Assembly (NCBI GenBank): GCA_030704615.1
Contig: CM060734.1
Coordinates: 14,570,001 to 14,634,000, forward strand
Direction: 5' to 3'
DNA from: Takakia lepidozioides
Lineage: Eukaryota > Streptophyta > Takakiopsida > Takakiales > Takakiaceae
Length of the DNA: 64,000 nucleotides
Below the pieces are notes generated by a model. It saw only the letters and a list, made by a program, of their open reading frames with translations. It was not told the origin of the DNA and did no database searches. Positions 22,218 through 33,690 of the stretch are shown piece by piece. The translations under genes were made by a program, and so were the position numbers. How positions within the stretch are numbered: position 1 is the stretch's first letter; the number at the start of each line of letters is the position of its first letter.

Positions 22218-24438
22218 AAATCTCATTTTTGGTATGTTCCTCTACTTTGTATGTGCAGATGCGTTGTTTGGTCTTGAGGATGGTTGCAGACAAATTGAAA
22301 CTCATGCCCATGGCAGGAAATTCATAAAACAGGCAGCAAAACCTACTCCCTTGGGATTCATTCATATGTTGTACCCAAACCGTGGTATGGAGTGGATAAA
22401 CCCTAGGAACTTGATAAAAGAAGCTTTTTTGGAATTTGGACAAAATGACTTGGCTATTCTCATCGATGAGATAGTTTTTGGATGGACATATCATAAACAA
22501 AGCAGCTCTGAATACTATCAGCCTGCTGCTGTTTTCCGTGATTTTTGCTTTATGCAAGACCTGATTCACTCACCAGATTGTCTATGTGACAGTGCCAAGA
22601 GGTTTCATGATTTTCCGGATGTGGATACAAAAACAGAATTCCATCTATCTGGTTCTACACCTACGCAACACGTACGTACCATGGACCTGAATATTATTAG
22701 ACACACAAGGCTGAAAGAACTATTCAGCCTAGGTATGAATCACATCCCTCTCAAATGTACTTTGCTGAAAGACGTTGTTGAACAAGTGTCTTTGGCTTTC
22801 CACAGAACCTGTGAAATTTTACATGTAGACCCATGTGAATCTTGGGCCGCAACCTGCAGCCAATGGGTAAAAAACACATGCTGGGATAGATTGAAACAAA
22901 AAGCCGGCAGAGGAAGGTACGACTTCACTCACCATGAGCGCAATCCTCTTACTGTAAAAGAGGCAAAAGATGAACTTTCATGGCTTCTCAATCACCTGTA
23001 TTTTTCTGGTCTTGACAAGGCTAACAACAACGTATGTTTTATGTGTGTAAAGCACATAAGAACTCAAGCCTTCCACAGATTGATGGGTAAAGACTTTACA
23101 CCATGCAAGCAAGCTGAGGTATGGCTGCCACCTGACCTTGTTCTAGGAAACATTTCCGTGGAAATACAGAGTCTGATTCCGGAGATACCTGCTCCCTCCT
23201 ATAGACTACCTTACATTATGGGAATCTACAAGCTACATAAGAAAAAATACAGATGGATTACCAATGCCCATAAATGTGTTTTCAGTGAACTAGCTAGCCT
23301 TCTTACAAGGGCTACCATGGATCTTCTACCATTGGTAAAAGAATGGGCCAAGACAAGGCTGGATACTTATGAGCAATTTTTCAAAGTATCTACTGCTATG
23401 TATTGGATTATTGACTCCATCACTGACTTTACACTAAACCTGCCTGAAAAAGTCCATAACATCTTTGTTGCTGACATTACACAATGCTATGAGAACATAC
23501 CTTTGACAGGACAGGATAACTTAGGGGACGCCATTGAATACGTGGTGAAGATTGCATTCCAGCAACACCATCGGTCTCACCCCCGAGCACGTCATACTCT
23601 ATGGATTCCAGCCAAAAACGGTACTTTCGGAAAAAGTAGATGGGGCACGTCTTCCCCAAAATCAGGTACCTGGATTGAACTTTCTGAAGTCAAGCTACTT
23701 ATGCTCCACAAATGGCTTATGTCACACTGTTTTGTCGCCTTAGGGGACCGTGTGTGGCAGCAGATTTCTGGAATACCTATGGGTTTTTCATGCTCACCAT
23801 TATGGTGCAACATGTACTTCCTTTCTTATGAAATCAAATTCATCTTAAGGCTTGCAGCTTTAGGACAATTCCAGCTTATGCCTATGTTTAAATCTGCCTT
23901 CAGATACATTGATGATATATGCTGGCTGAATGTGGGTGATGCAATGCTATTCCTGGACCCATGGGCAGACAGAAGCAGCAACAACCCTTGGTGGATCTAC
24001 CCACTCAATGTAGTGGAGATCAAACCTGAGCTACTACGCACTAAAACCGATTCCCAATACGTGGGGTTGGAAGCTTGTTTCATGAATATCCAGATTACAG
24101 TCTCAAACAGTGACACAGGTGAGTTCCATTTCCAGAAATATGACAAGAGAAGACTACTTCCTTTCTCTTACACTCAATATATCCAGTTCTTATCCAATAG
24201 GCCTGTGAATCAATCTTATAACATTGTGATTTCACAAGCTGTGCCTATTCTATACATTTCCAGCAATGCTGATTTGGTTGGGAAGGAGTGTAGCATTCTG
24301 ATTAACACTCTTGGGAGGAATGGTTTCAAGACCAGAAAACTTGCTCGTATCTTGACAAAATTCCTTGAACGTGGTTCATTCCCTGGCCTGCTCTTCCCTG
24401 TACAAGAGCTTATTGAGAAACTGAAAGGTACTTTCTAA
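21961..24438 (+). CDS. Penelope-like reverse transcriptase, no GIY-YIG endonuclease
   Basis: This is an open frame of 825 codons; the real start is probably Met at 22234 or a fusion with ORF1. RT landmarks, numbered from 21961, are: YIMGIYKLHKKKYRWIT (the K-HK signature of Penelope-type fingers, near 23215); ADITQCYENIPL with catalytic Asp505; GIPMGFSCSP at 604; and YIDD at 649-652 supplying the other two Asp. The A motif (D-x5-Y-x-NIP) and the YIDDI context fit Penelope-like enzymes better than LTR, LINE or group II RTs. After the RT core a thumb-like region (QYIQFLSNRPVNQSYN...) ends the protein, and no GIY-YIG nuclease is visible, as in endonuclease-less Athena/Coprina-type elements. These elements copy RNA to DNA in the nucleus. 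The catalytic triad is intact. Confidence 0.75.
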   Translation: MPLEAEAPLVVEEVSTKEEDALAGDNTLPTPLRIQEQRIGHHLGVRVLILVPPSTSPARSHTRLVVSLMSSPQYANKILDHGQIFKNLIFGMFLYFVCADALFGLEDGCRQIETHAHGRKFIKQAAKPTPLGFIHMLYPNRGMEWINPRNLIKEAFLEFGQNDLAILIDEIVFGWTYHKQSSSEYYQPAAVFRDFCFMQDLIHSPDCLCDSAKRFHDFPDVDTKTEFHLSGSTPTQHVRTMDLNIIRHTRLKELFSLGMNHIPLKCTLLKDVVEQVSLAFHRTCEILHVDPCESWAATCSQWVKNTCWDRLKQKAGRGRYDFTHHERNPLTVKEAKDELSWLLNHLYFSGLDKANNNVCFMCVKHIRTQAFHRLMGKDFTPCKQAEVWLPPDLVLGNISVEIQSLIPEIPAPSYRLPYIMGIYKLHKKKYRWITNAHKCVFSELASLLTRATMDLLPLVKEWAKTRLDTYEQFFKVSTAMYWIIDSITDFTLNLPEKVHNIFVADITQCYENIPLTGQDNLGDAIEYVVKIAFQQHHRSHPRARHTLWIPAKNGTFGKSRWGTSSPKSGTWIELSEVKLLMLHKWLMSHCFVALGDRVWQQISGIPMGFSCSPLWCNMYFLSYEIKFILRLAALGQFQLMPMFKSAFRYIDDICWLNVGDAMLFLDPWADRSSNNPWWIYPLNVVEIKPELLRTKTDSQYVGLEACFMNIQITVSNSDTGEFHFQKYDKRRLLPFSYTQYIQFLSNRPVNQSYNIVISQAVPILYISSNADLVGKECSILINTLGRNGFKTRKLARILTKFLERGSFPGLLFPVQELIEKLKGTF

Positions 24439-24560
24439 AAACTTATACAGAGCTAAGTTATACCATTGAACTCTCCGTTCTTTTCTAGTGATACTATACT
24501 AGTTTTGCTATGATACATTTTATGCCATCGTTTCATTCTTGATCCGAGGAAGTGAGGTCT

Positions 24561-24610
24561 GGTATGCACTCCCTTACGGGGTGAGTGCATACCACACTCA
24601 CTCCGTAAGG
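24561..24610. repeat. Two overlapping, mutually exclusive hairpins after the RT frame
   Basis: GGTATGCACTC (24561-24571) pairs perfectly with GAGTGCATACC (24583-24593). CCTTACGGGGTGAGTG (24572-24587) pairs with CACTCACTCCGTAAGG (24595-24610) with one mismatch. The second hairpin uses bases of the first, so only one can form at a time. The site lies between the RT stop codon and the downstream 1.7-kb repeat. Confidence 0.75.
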
Positions 24611-24648
24611 TTCTGCCATGCCAGGGGATTGGTTGGTGGGTCCCTCTC

Positions 24649-26390
24649 TCTCCCTCTCTCCCTCTCCCTCTATAACTCTTTGGATTTCATCTGACCTTAA
24701 CATTTTGAGGTTATTTAGTTTTTCATCCCAGCCTTTTTCATCCAAATTTGGATTATTTTATTATAGGGTGATGAAACTTAATGTACAGAAAGTTGGATTT
24801 ACCATCTATTTCTTTCATCTAAACTGGATGATCTACATAAATAATGGTTACCTATTATAAAATCCAAGAGAATAATAAAACTACCATCATAAATGATGGC
24901 AGTTATTAAACCTAAGCCTATACCATAACCCTAAAAGATACATTTCTATGGGATGTCATCCATTGACAAGGTGCCTCTCTTGGTAAAATGTGATTTTCAT
25001 CCACCCTGGATGAAAAATCGGGAAGTTTTGCCCTAAGCAGGCCGACACACTTCACAGCACTGAACTCGTGCTTCAGTGAACCTTGATGACGCGCCGTATA
25101 AACCTGCTCCCCTGCTGCTACATGGTACTCGTGATGGCTGGCTCTTGGGGTGCGCATTGGTGGTTAAACAGATTCTTCTCTGGCAGACGACAAAGCGGTG
25201 ATCGCTTTGATCAGAAACTCATGGTTCTTTATTTTGCAGCGGCGCTTTTACTCCTTGTTGGGAAGTACTCTATCCCTATTTATCTACAGATTACATGTTG
25301 CTCTCTCTTTGTGTATGAGCCATTCTCTATCTGTGACCGCTTCTACTCTGATTGCGTTCTGTTGGAGACGATCTGTTGGACGCCATGGCGCAGGGCATAC
25401 CACAAACATTCAAGGTTTTTTGAGTTTACCCTTGCTTGAATTGTGATCTGTACTTGCTTTAGAATTCAACACTGACATGGATAGCAACTGTGAAGACCTG
25501 CCATTTACCTGCTGCATCCTCACTAACACACATCGCTATGTGGTGGTTTTTGGGACGGGCACAGGTGAGGGTCTTCACTTGTCTTGATTTCTTGAAATCT
25601 TGCAGCTCCTGTTCTTGCAAATGTGGATTCTGTTGCTGCCTATGCTGCTGATGCCATCTACTGTTTCAAACTGCCACCATGCCGCTTCAGACCTGCTCCA
25701 AGATGGCTCCAATGAGGATCTGCTTCTCTCCTTACCCCTGTTTCTGGTTTTTTACAACCACATTTGCATGTGTAGGAGTTAAGCTATGAAGGATACAAGG
25801 ATACAAAATAGCAGTTATTACTCTAACTGCCTTGATACTTAGCTCTGAAATCAAACTTCTTGGTATGACTCTGATCAAAAGGATAGGCTTTGATAGATAA
25901 CACACATTCTTCAAGGCCCTCATAGCATTTTGGTTTCATGGCTTGATAACAAACTGGGGTTTCTGAGCTGCTCTTTCACCTTGGCAGAACTATTTTATGA
26001 GGCCTTAAAATACCATTCTAGGCCTATACCCGCTTAAGGGGGCTCTACCCTTTTGTTTCTTCTTTCTTTTTTAAGAATCTTGCTTATATCTTGGTTCTAA
26101 AACATCATCTTCAAACCAAACCTGCAATCTGGTTATTGAAATGAGTTTGAAATGAATTTTTGAGATGATGATGCATACTATGGTGCTTTCATGATATGAA
26201 TGACCTGGAATCCCACCCTCCCGCCCTGTTTTTTCAGAGACCCTGAAATGTAATGGGGTATTCAAATGAGATTGTAAACATGAAAGGGAATGTTAGATGG
26301 TGCCCTGTAAAGGGCTGTTTTGTCTTTCAATGACAATGACCTTAGCGGTCTTGTCCATGTCTTGACATGACATGTATATCTTCCCTCTCT
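24649..26390 (+). repeat. 1.7-kb direct repeat of Penelope-like element, copy 3
   Basis: This is a full-length copy downstream of the RT frame, with the same start (CTCCCTCTATAACTCTTTGG) and the same end (CATGTATATCTTCCCTCTCT) as copy 2. Only scattered differences from copy 2 are visible by eye, pointing to recent insertion or homogenisation. Together with copies 1 and 2 it frames the 4.1-kb coding part. Confidence 0.9.
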
Positions 26391-26459
26391 TTTTTGCTGT
26401 TCACAAAAGTAAACAAACCACAAGGGAGAGAGGGTGCAAAAAAAGTTAAAAGATTGTAC

Positions 26460-27180
26460 TCATAAGACGTTGTTTGCCGTAGCCTTGTGGCCATTGACCC
26501 CACGCCCAGTTTGAGCTGAAAAAAAAGGGACAGAACCTGCCTCTGTCAGGGGCTGACGTTGGTAGTAAGACTTACCTTCATATATAGAATTAATCTGGGT
26601 TTTCCAGATATCCTCTAGAAATCCCTTCACACAAGCATCAAATTGTTGTGTGTGATTTGCCCAATAACTAGGCCTCAGAAGGGCCTGGGCTTTTGGCTCA
26701 GCCTTGAGACTTTCAAAGTTGGTAAATAGAGGTACAGGCACAATTCCCTTGATAGATTTGAAGAGAGCGTCTCTTTGGTGAGAGAACCCCGGACAGTGTA
26801 CCAGAAAATGAGTACTGTCTTCAGATTACCCACACAACGGGCAATTGCACTCTCCCTTTCCTCTCTGCTTCTGTTTGCTATTCAAAGGTAGGCTTCCTGC
26901 CCTGAGTTTAAATTTCAGTCTAGTGCCGAGAGTGGGTAGACCCTTGAGATCATCCAAGATGTCCTCCCCCATGTCACTCACTGGAAACAAGTTCAGGGAA
27001 GTTTTCTGCCTAACTTCATTTTCATCAGACAATCTCATGGCACCAGACATGGCTTTGGACACTACAGCCTCTAAGTCAGATTTATCAACCCATATTGCAG
27101 ATCCGTACTCCAAGGCAGGTCTAATAATGCGACAAAGCATGGTTTTCTTAACCTCAGAGTTGACCCTTTTGCAGAAAAAG
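26460..27180 (-). pseudogene. 3' fragment of a LINE-type non-LTR retrotransposon
   Basis: Read on the minus strand, the frame contains KKTMLCRIIRPALEYGSAIW, the connection region that follows the RT in LINE ORF2 proteins. About 100 residues later comes the C-terminal zinc-finger pattern CPLCG-x4-ED-x2-HFL-x2-C (near 26835-26790). One in-frame TAA directly follows CPLCG, at about 26827-26829. The upstream RT and endonuclease parts are missing, because the sequence breaks off near 27180 where a relic of the 1.7-kb Penelope repeat begins. It is thus a dead, 5'-truncated LINE insertion, the usual fate of such elements. Confidence 0.75.
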
Positions 27181-27184
27181 TTAA

Positions 27185-27360
27185 AAAGAGAGAGGGAAGA
27201 TATTCATGTCATGTCAAGACATGGACAAGACCAACTAGGGTCATTGTCAATTAAAGACATAAACAGCCACATGATAGGGCACCATCTAACATTTCCAGTC
27301 TTGTCATAACATGCCAAGTGATGCCACCCATTTAGTCATGATAAAACAGGGTGGGAGGGC
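27185..27360 (-). repeat. Inverted relic of the 1.7-kb Penelope repeat end
   Basis: On the minus strand this reads like the last 170 bp of the 1.7-kb repeats: CCCACCCTG, then AATGTTAGATGGTGCCCT, CTTGTCCATGTCTTGACATG and ATATCTTCCCTCTCT. There is roughly 15-20 percent divergence by eye. It faces copy 3 across the LINE fragment, so the LINE piece is bracketed by inverted repeat ends. Confidence 0.7.
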
Positions 27361-29035
27361 GGGGTATGTTCATAATCAGATTCCTGTCATGTACCCAAGT
27401 GACCCTCTTGCACAATATAAGTCAGATTGCAGCCTCAGATTACATCATCCATAGTTATCCATTAGATATGCACCATGCAAGATATCATGGGCATATAAGA
27501 GTAACTTGCCACATTACAGATCCAAGATATGTATACACAAGTACCTTGAGGTGATCCAAGACAAGCATTATGCAAAGTAGGTAAGGCCTTACAACACATT
27601 TAGTGAGTGTTCACACCGGCAGCAGGAAGGACCAGCCTGCAATTAATTATACTTTAGGCCTGCCACCAGGTACATTTCTTGGGCAAGGTAAGCCATATTA
27701 CAGCTTCACATTTGGCCAAATGTAAGCATCCCAAAGCATGCATCGTGCAAGGCCTTCTGGGTATGTAAGAACAGTCTGTCATTGTACATATTTAAGACCT
27801 GTGCACATAGGACTCTTGCTGGCCCAGCCTGCAGTAAATCAGACTTCAAACATGCAACCAAGTGAACACTTTGGGCATGACAAGACTGACTGCGACTTCA
27901 TTCTACATCATGTACAGTTGCCCCAAGATATACATCCTGTAAGGCGTTTTGGCATGGAAGAAAGGCCTGCCCTGTCACAGCATCCAGATCTGGACACACA
28001 TACACTTTGAGTGCCCAAGACCAAGTCCACTTGGCCAAGATAAATCATACAATGCAGGTGGCTGTTCATATGGCAAAATAAAGTAAATAATCATTGGCCA
28101 GAGTCCTTTAGAGCTTACCGTCATTGTTTCACAGGAGGCTAATGCCATGTTTTGCAAATAGAACCTCACTATGCTCCATTCCACAACAAATCCAGGTATG
28201 AAAACGGCCTATCACTGCCTTATCAGGTTGTCTTCTTTAACAAACTCAGGTCTCCTCATCCTTAGAGCCAAACAGCCACTTATGACTTGTCCCTTACACC
28301 ATCAATCCTCTTTTCAGGCCAAAAAAAAGGAAACCTAGTCTAAAAATCCACAGGCAAAGCTGTCAGAGATTCAAGACAAGGTAGGATTCACATGCAGTGC
28401 TTGCATGAGACAAGGCTGCCAGACAAGTGCTCCATCAGCAGTAGCAAAGGATAAGTCAACACAGTTGATAACATCTTGGACACGGGGAGACAGTCTCAGT
28501 GTGTGAGACACGATGACCGTTCGCCTTTGGCAGTGGTCAACAAGGTGGGTCAATCACGAGCAGCACTACCTACACTACTCAGCTTCCCAGGATCGCATGC
28601 TTTCCGGGATAGTGGACTTGGCCTCCTGTGGGATGCTCAGTTGCAGCAGTTATTTGTTGCGATATTTCATCGCTATACATGTCGCTTCCACCAATTGTCA
28701 AGCTTCTCGCCATGTATTCCTACTGGACTTGAAAGGTGGGAGAAAAAATAGATCGCAATCTGGGACTGGAACAGTCGTCCTATATTGTTTGAACATGATT
28801 AACTTGTCGTTTCTGGTACCGAATTGGCAGCCTAATCTGCTGTCGATGCAACTTCCTACGGTCATCTTGACGCCAGAGTTCCACTCCATGGTTGTCGCAG
28901 ACACTGTCTAATTTCCTACGTGCTTTACCAACGATTTCCAAACAACTAACAAACTAACATGTTTTGGAAGTATAATGCCGAAACCACTTGTCTTATGATC
29001 AAAAACGATCTGAAAAGAAAAGTGTACCAATATAT
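27361..29035. other. Non-coding stretch with diverged tandem units
   Basis: No convincing gene. Near 27468, 27737 and 27930 there are three related but diverged segments (CATGCACCATGCAAG..., CATGCATCGTGCAAGG..., TACATCCTGTAAGGC...). Each is followed by a CACATT/TCATTGTACAT-type stretch, suggesting an old tandem repeat of about 200-270 bp. Open frames near 28476-28911 match nothing I know. Confidence 0.4.
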
Positions 29036-29038
29036 GCA

Positions 29039-29405
29039 TCTACAACAGGTTCCGGTGTAAAATGAGATGAAATGAAATTCATTCAATGGGCGATCAAATG
29101 GTTGACCATACAAATGGTTTATGTTTGCTTTCAAACTTTGCCACTATGTTCAACATACCATGTAACAGGTCCCGGTCTAATATGACATGAAACAAAATTC
29201 ATTCATTGGGCGATCAAATGATTGAGCATCCAAATGATTTTTGTTTGCTTTCAAATTTTGTCACTATGTTCAACATACCATGTATCAGGTCCCAAACTAA
29301 TATGAGATCAATCGAAATTCATTTCAATGGCTCAACGGATGGTTGCCCATCCAAATGATTTTGGTTCACTTTGAGACGTTGCCAGTATGTTCAATGTACC
29401 ATCTA
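29039..29405 (+). repeat. Three tandem copies of a repeat of about 120 bp
   Basis: Units start with (A)CAGGT(T/C)CC near 29045, 29167 and 29287. They share ATTCATTCA(A)TGGGCGATCAAATG, CATCCAAATGATTTT, TTTGCTTTCAAA and CACTATGTTCAACATACCATGTA. Divergence between units is about 15-20 percent. A further single copy sits at 60645-60752. Confidence 0.8.
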
Positions 29406-31050
29406 ACATCCCTGGCCAGCAAACATGCAAAGTGAACTTGAATTGGGACAGAGGTTCCGTTGGTGTGTCCGCTGTGGGCTCTCACATCTGGCTCCTGCCA
29501 AATCCAGGGGTGTTAGATGACCACATGGGGTATGAATATCTCTGCAATGAAGTGATTTGAGTTGAGCTCCAGGCGAGCTCATTTGGGGATAGTGAGAACG
29601 AGTATATAATGTCACTGCAGGGTAGAAACACAAAGAGAGGTTAGATGCAAGTTCATGGGTGCAACAGGAGCGTAGAAGGGGCATCAAATGAAATTGTAAG
29701 TCAGGAAACATGCCGGTGCATATAACTGTAAAAACAATGAGAGGGGTAGGGAGCATAGAGGGTTTGCACCTGTTTTTCATGCGGGATGTCATATCTGTGT
29801 TGGTGGCTGGTGTAACAATTGAGACAATTTCCTTGTCAACATTTAACCAATGGAGTGGAGGGGGAGGTAGGGCCTGGGAGATCTTGTTTAGAATTGTGGA
29901 GATGTAGTCTCTGACCTGATGTGTGGACTTGATATATAAGGCCCGGGGTGTGTCCCATGAGGGGTACCTGATGAGCTGAGGCCTTATGTTGGCATGAGTG
30001 TGCTTGCAGGTCTGCCTGCAGCTGCATACGGAGTTTTTTCCATGCCAAAGTGAGTGGGTTGACTGATACATATGGGTGGACGAAATGAGAAATTTGGGAA
30101 AAAAAGATCGATTGCGGGTCGTTGCAACTAAACCATAGCGCAACGTCGTCTGTTTTAGCAAACCAAAACATAGGGGAACTCATGCTTGATTCCTATTCAT
30201 AGCTTTTTCCGAGCATATTTAAAGAGATCACAACCAAGAGTATGTGTGTTTTACGCCTCATGTGTTCTATTTGAAACTGCACTCAAACTACGCGGAAAAA
30301 TATACCTGGAAAACACGATATTGTTGTCAACTGCGTCGTTTAAAATATAACTCATCAAGCATTTTGTATGATGCTAAGCTCTTTGGTCTTGCCTTTGATT
30401 TGATTTGGATCACATGTTGAGGCGGGACACATATAGGCCGTTGTCTGCAGTCGTACAACAAACCCCTAGATGCCTGAACTTAAAACTGATGCGCTTCGCA
30501 GGTACCCTAATCTTATAGACGTCTGAGCTCTCTTGTCTTCACGGTCGTCAGAGACACTTCCATTTGCAGGCTATACCAATAGTTATATCGGTGTTTCGGG
30601 AGTGAAGCAAAATCTATGAAGCAAAATCTATCCTATGTACAACACGCACTGGGTTGCCGCTTTGTGACAGTCAACAACAAAGTAACGCCTTGCTTTCACA
30701 GCCCTCATCATGCCATGGTCATCGGTACATTGTGCACCTGAGAATGATGTCCATGCGTGCTCTTTCACAGCGTTCCGTACGTACTCCACGCTCGTGCTTT
30801 TCCTCTTTGCGTGCCTGCAAGCCCATACAACACCACTCTCTCTCTTAGCAATCCTGCAAGCTCGCACTATCAGGCTGTCAATTCTACCTTTCTGGATATA
30901 GACTGTATATTCATGGATTGTTATGACTACTCCGAGATGGTACGCAGGCAACATTTCAATGCCGCTTCCCCCAACACGCTACCCAACCCCCAGTCGGGGC
31001 TTCTGGTGGACAACAACCTTTAAGCTTCATATTTATGATGATGACAATCT
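29406..31050. other. Stretch without a recognisable gene
   Basis: A 252-codon minus-strand frame (30161-29403) is the longest open frame here. It is rich in His, Ser, Thr and Pro, lacks any motif I can name, and opens without a clear start context. It may be a further LINE remnant. The rest is AT-balanced sequence with no repeat structure visible. Confidence 0.35.
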
Positions 31051-31279
31051 GGGAGGGTGGTATCTCTCCCACCTCCCCTCTTTTTCTCAAACCGCACAGT
31101 CTCCTATGATGCAATGTACTCTAAAGGTGGAACACAAGACAACGAGCAATATCATTCTGTTACAGTGGAGCAGGCTACAAAAATGGGCCATACGTCAGCC
31201 CCCATCAACTTGAATTCCACCCATCTACAGGGAGCATACTCACCCTTCTCTCATAATCTATCACACTTCCCCCCTCTCA

Positions 31280-33050
31280 TCACCAGACCTTCCAACAGCA
31301 CCCACAACCCCAGTAAACACTTTCATGAGTCTCCCAACCACTGTTTCCTCCCTTTACCTCTTTCAATATTATACTGCATCACTTTGCCCAATTGTTCAGC
31401 CCCCGACACAACCCAAACATTCTCTGCCCTCTGTATTAACTCTTATCTCTCTTTTACAGGCTCAATGACAAATCCCACATCAATTCTGCACATGGTTCCA
31501 AAAATGTGCCTCAATTCCATAGAAGGTACAAATCCCTATTTCTATTCAATTGGCCCCTGGCCTCAAGGCATGTCTTCACTACCCTTGTATCCAACCCGCA
31601 TACACCACAACATTCTCCTCTTGCTCAAAGGCATAGCCAGTGGCAGGCTCCACCCTCTTCTCAGTTTACATCAATCTACTAGCACAGGACTGTCTCTTCA
31701 CTGGTCATACCACCCACTCCACTACCCTTACACAGGCACAAACCAGGTCCCAGTTTACTTCACTACTTATACGGCCACAATGCACCTATTGCACTGCATC
31801 CTTCCCAAGCCTTACCCACCTATCTCTGATGCCCAGTTGCTGCCTATCTTGCACAGATTCCTTAGTCTTTCTAATGCCACGGTGCCCCCCGGCCTGCCTA
31901 CCTTGTGTCTTCCCTGCCATGCCTCACCATCCCCCCCAATGAGTTCAGTCCATACCAGTGTACTCCCAGCTGCCTTCAACACCGCTTCTATTACCTTTCA
32001 TCCTGGCTCCACCAAGTACACCACTCCATCATGCCCTCTTCTCCTCGACAAGGTTGCCCTATGGTTGTACTGGCTCCATGCTCATTACCCAACGTCTTGG
32101 CCCCTCCACTTAGCTGCAAACCCCCCGCTTACCACTCCTGCCAATAGCACCCATAGCCCCAGTAAATTCTCTCACGAGTCCCCCCATCATTGCCCCCTCC
32201 CGTTTCCCCTTTCATTGTCCACCTTGCCCAATTGTACAACCCTCGATTCAATCCCTACACCCTCTGCCCCTTGTATGAACTTTCATCTCTCTTTTACAGG
32301 CTCGATGACTGATCCCATTCCAATTCTGCACTTGCGTTCAGTAATGTGCCCCATTTCCACAGAAGGTACGTCTCTATGTTTCTATTCAAATGGCCCCTGG
32401 CCTCAAGGCTAGTTCACACGGCCCATTTCTCCAACCCATTCACACCGCCAATTTCTCCTCTTGCTCAAAAACATAGCCCATGGCTGTCTACCAGGCTCCA
32501 CTTATTTCTCGAGCTACTACAACCTACCTGCACAGGCCTGTCTCATCACTGGTCATACCACCCACCCACTACCCTTACGTAGGCACAAACCAGATCCGAC
32601 TTTACGTCCCTATCTCTATCATCACAATGCACCCAATACATGGCACCCTTCCCAGGCCTCACCCACGTGTCTCTGATATCCAGTTGCTGCCTACCATACA
32701 CAGCTCCCATAGTCTCTCTCATCTCACAAAGCCCCCCTGGCTTGTCTGCCTTGAGCCTACCCTGTCATACTACACCATCCTTCCCAACGGATTCAGTCCA
32801 TACCAGTATAGCTGCCCCCACCACAACATCAATTCCCACTCACCTTGGCTCCCCCAACCTCCTCAATTACCCTACAAGACCCCAAATCCCACCGCTTTAT
32901 ACACCATACCCCCACACCTCATCACTGTACGTACTAACTCTCACTTGCATGTTGCAGGCTGCCTCTCAAGTGTGGACCCCTCAACACTTCCATTGGGCTC
33001 TATTCATGTGATATCCGGACCCAATGGCTCTCTACACCAAAATCAATTCT
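31280..33050 (+). repeat. Pyrimidine-rich tandem repeat with a unit of about 845 bp
   Basis: Matching landmarks recur with nearly constant spacing: CCAA(C/T)AGCACCCA(T/C)A at 31292 and 32141; CTTTTACAGGCTC at 31451 and 32291; CTCCTCTTGCTCAAA near 31615 and 32456. At least two units and part of a third are present. A 451-codon frame (31057-32412) and two others run through, rich in Pro, Ser, Thr, His and Leu. I consider them by-products of a C/T-rich repeat, since units are conserved as DNA with frame changes between them. Confidence 0.75.
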
Positions 33051-33690
33051 AAGCATATGTCCCGCATATGCTTCCATTATCTGGCCACTACAACTCTCTC
33101 TTTACCAACCAACTCTATGCATATGCCCCGCATATGTACCCAAGACATACTTTCCTGGCCACCGCACCTTAACATACCATGTCTCTTACAGAATAATGCC
33201 CCTTCACCACAATGGGCCTCCTCTCATCAAACTGCCCCACCAGTCCACTACTTTCACCATATCCAACAAAACTCATAAACACCTATACATAATCAATTAT
33301 GTTCCTACACCACTCGTAATGGCTGTATCAGCCCCTCCAACCTGCATATGGCCTCCGCCCCCTCCCAACCCCCAGATTCCCCTTCACCACTTGCTCCATG
33401 CACACCCCACCCCCCCCCCCCCCCCCCGTATCACACCATACCCCCATTGCGGCGCTCCGCCCGCCCTCACATCAGACAGCCACATTCATGCCAGGCCCCT
33501 TATGCCCGGACACACACCTGGGGTACCTGACATCCCACTTTATAAGCCCTTTGATACCCCAACACTTACACCTTGGGCTTGTTCCCATACACTACACGAA
33601 AATCAAAACACATTCCTCATTTTTTTCCAACTCCTAGCACACAACAAACACAAGCATCACTACCACTACATACTGTTAACCACTGGTTTG
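32850..33690 (+). repeat. Dispersed pyrimidine-rich repeat, second copy of the window-start repeat
   Basis: This contains GGACCCAATGGCTCTCTACA and two CATATG inverted pairs (CATATGTCCCGCATATG near 33055, CATATGCCCCGCATATG near 33120). These match the minus strand of positions 60-230. A C run of about 18 lies at 33410-33427. No protein family is recognisable in the open frames. Confidence 0.6.

Noticed and set aside
31057-32412. 451-codon frame as a real protein
   Set aside because: It crosses a C/T-rich tandem repeat whose units change frame; composition is simple and no domain is seen.
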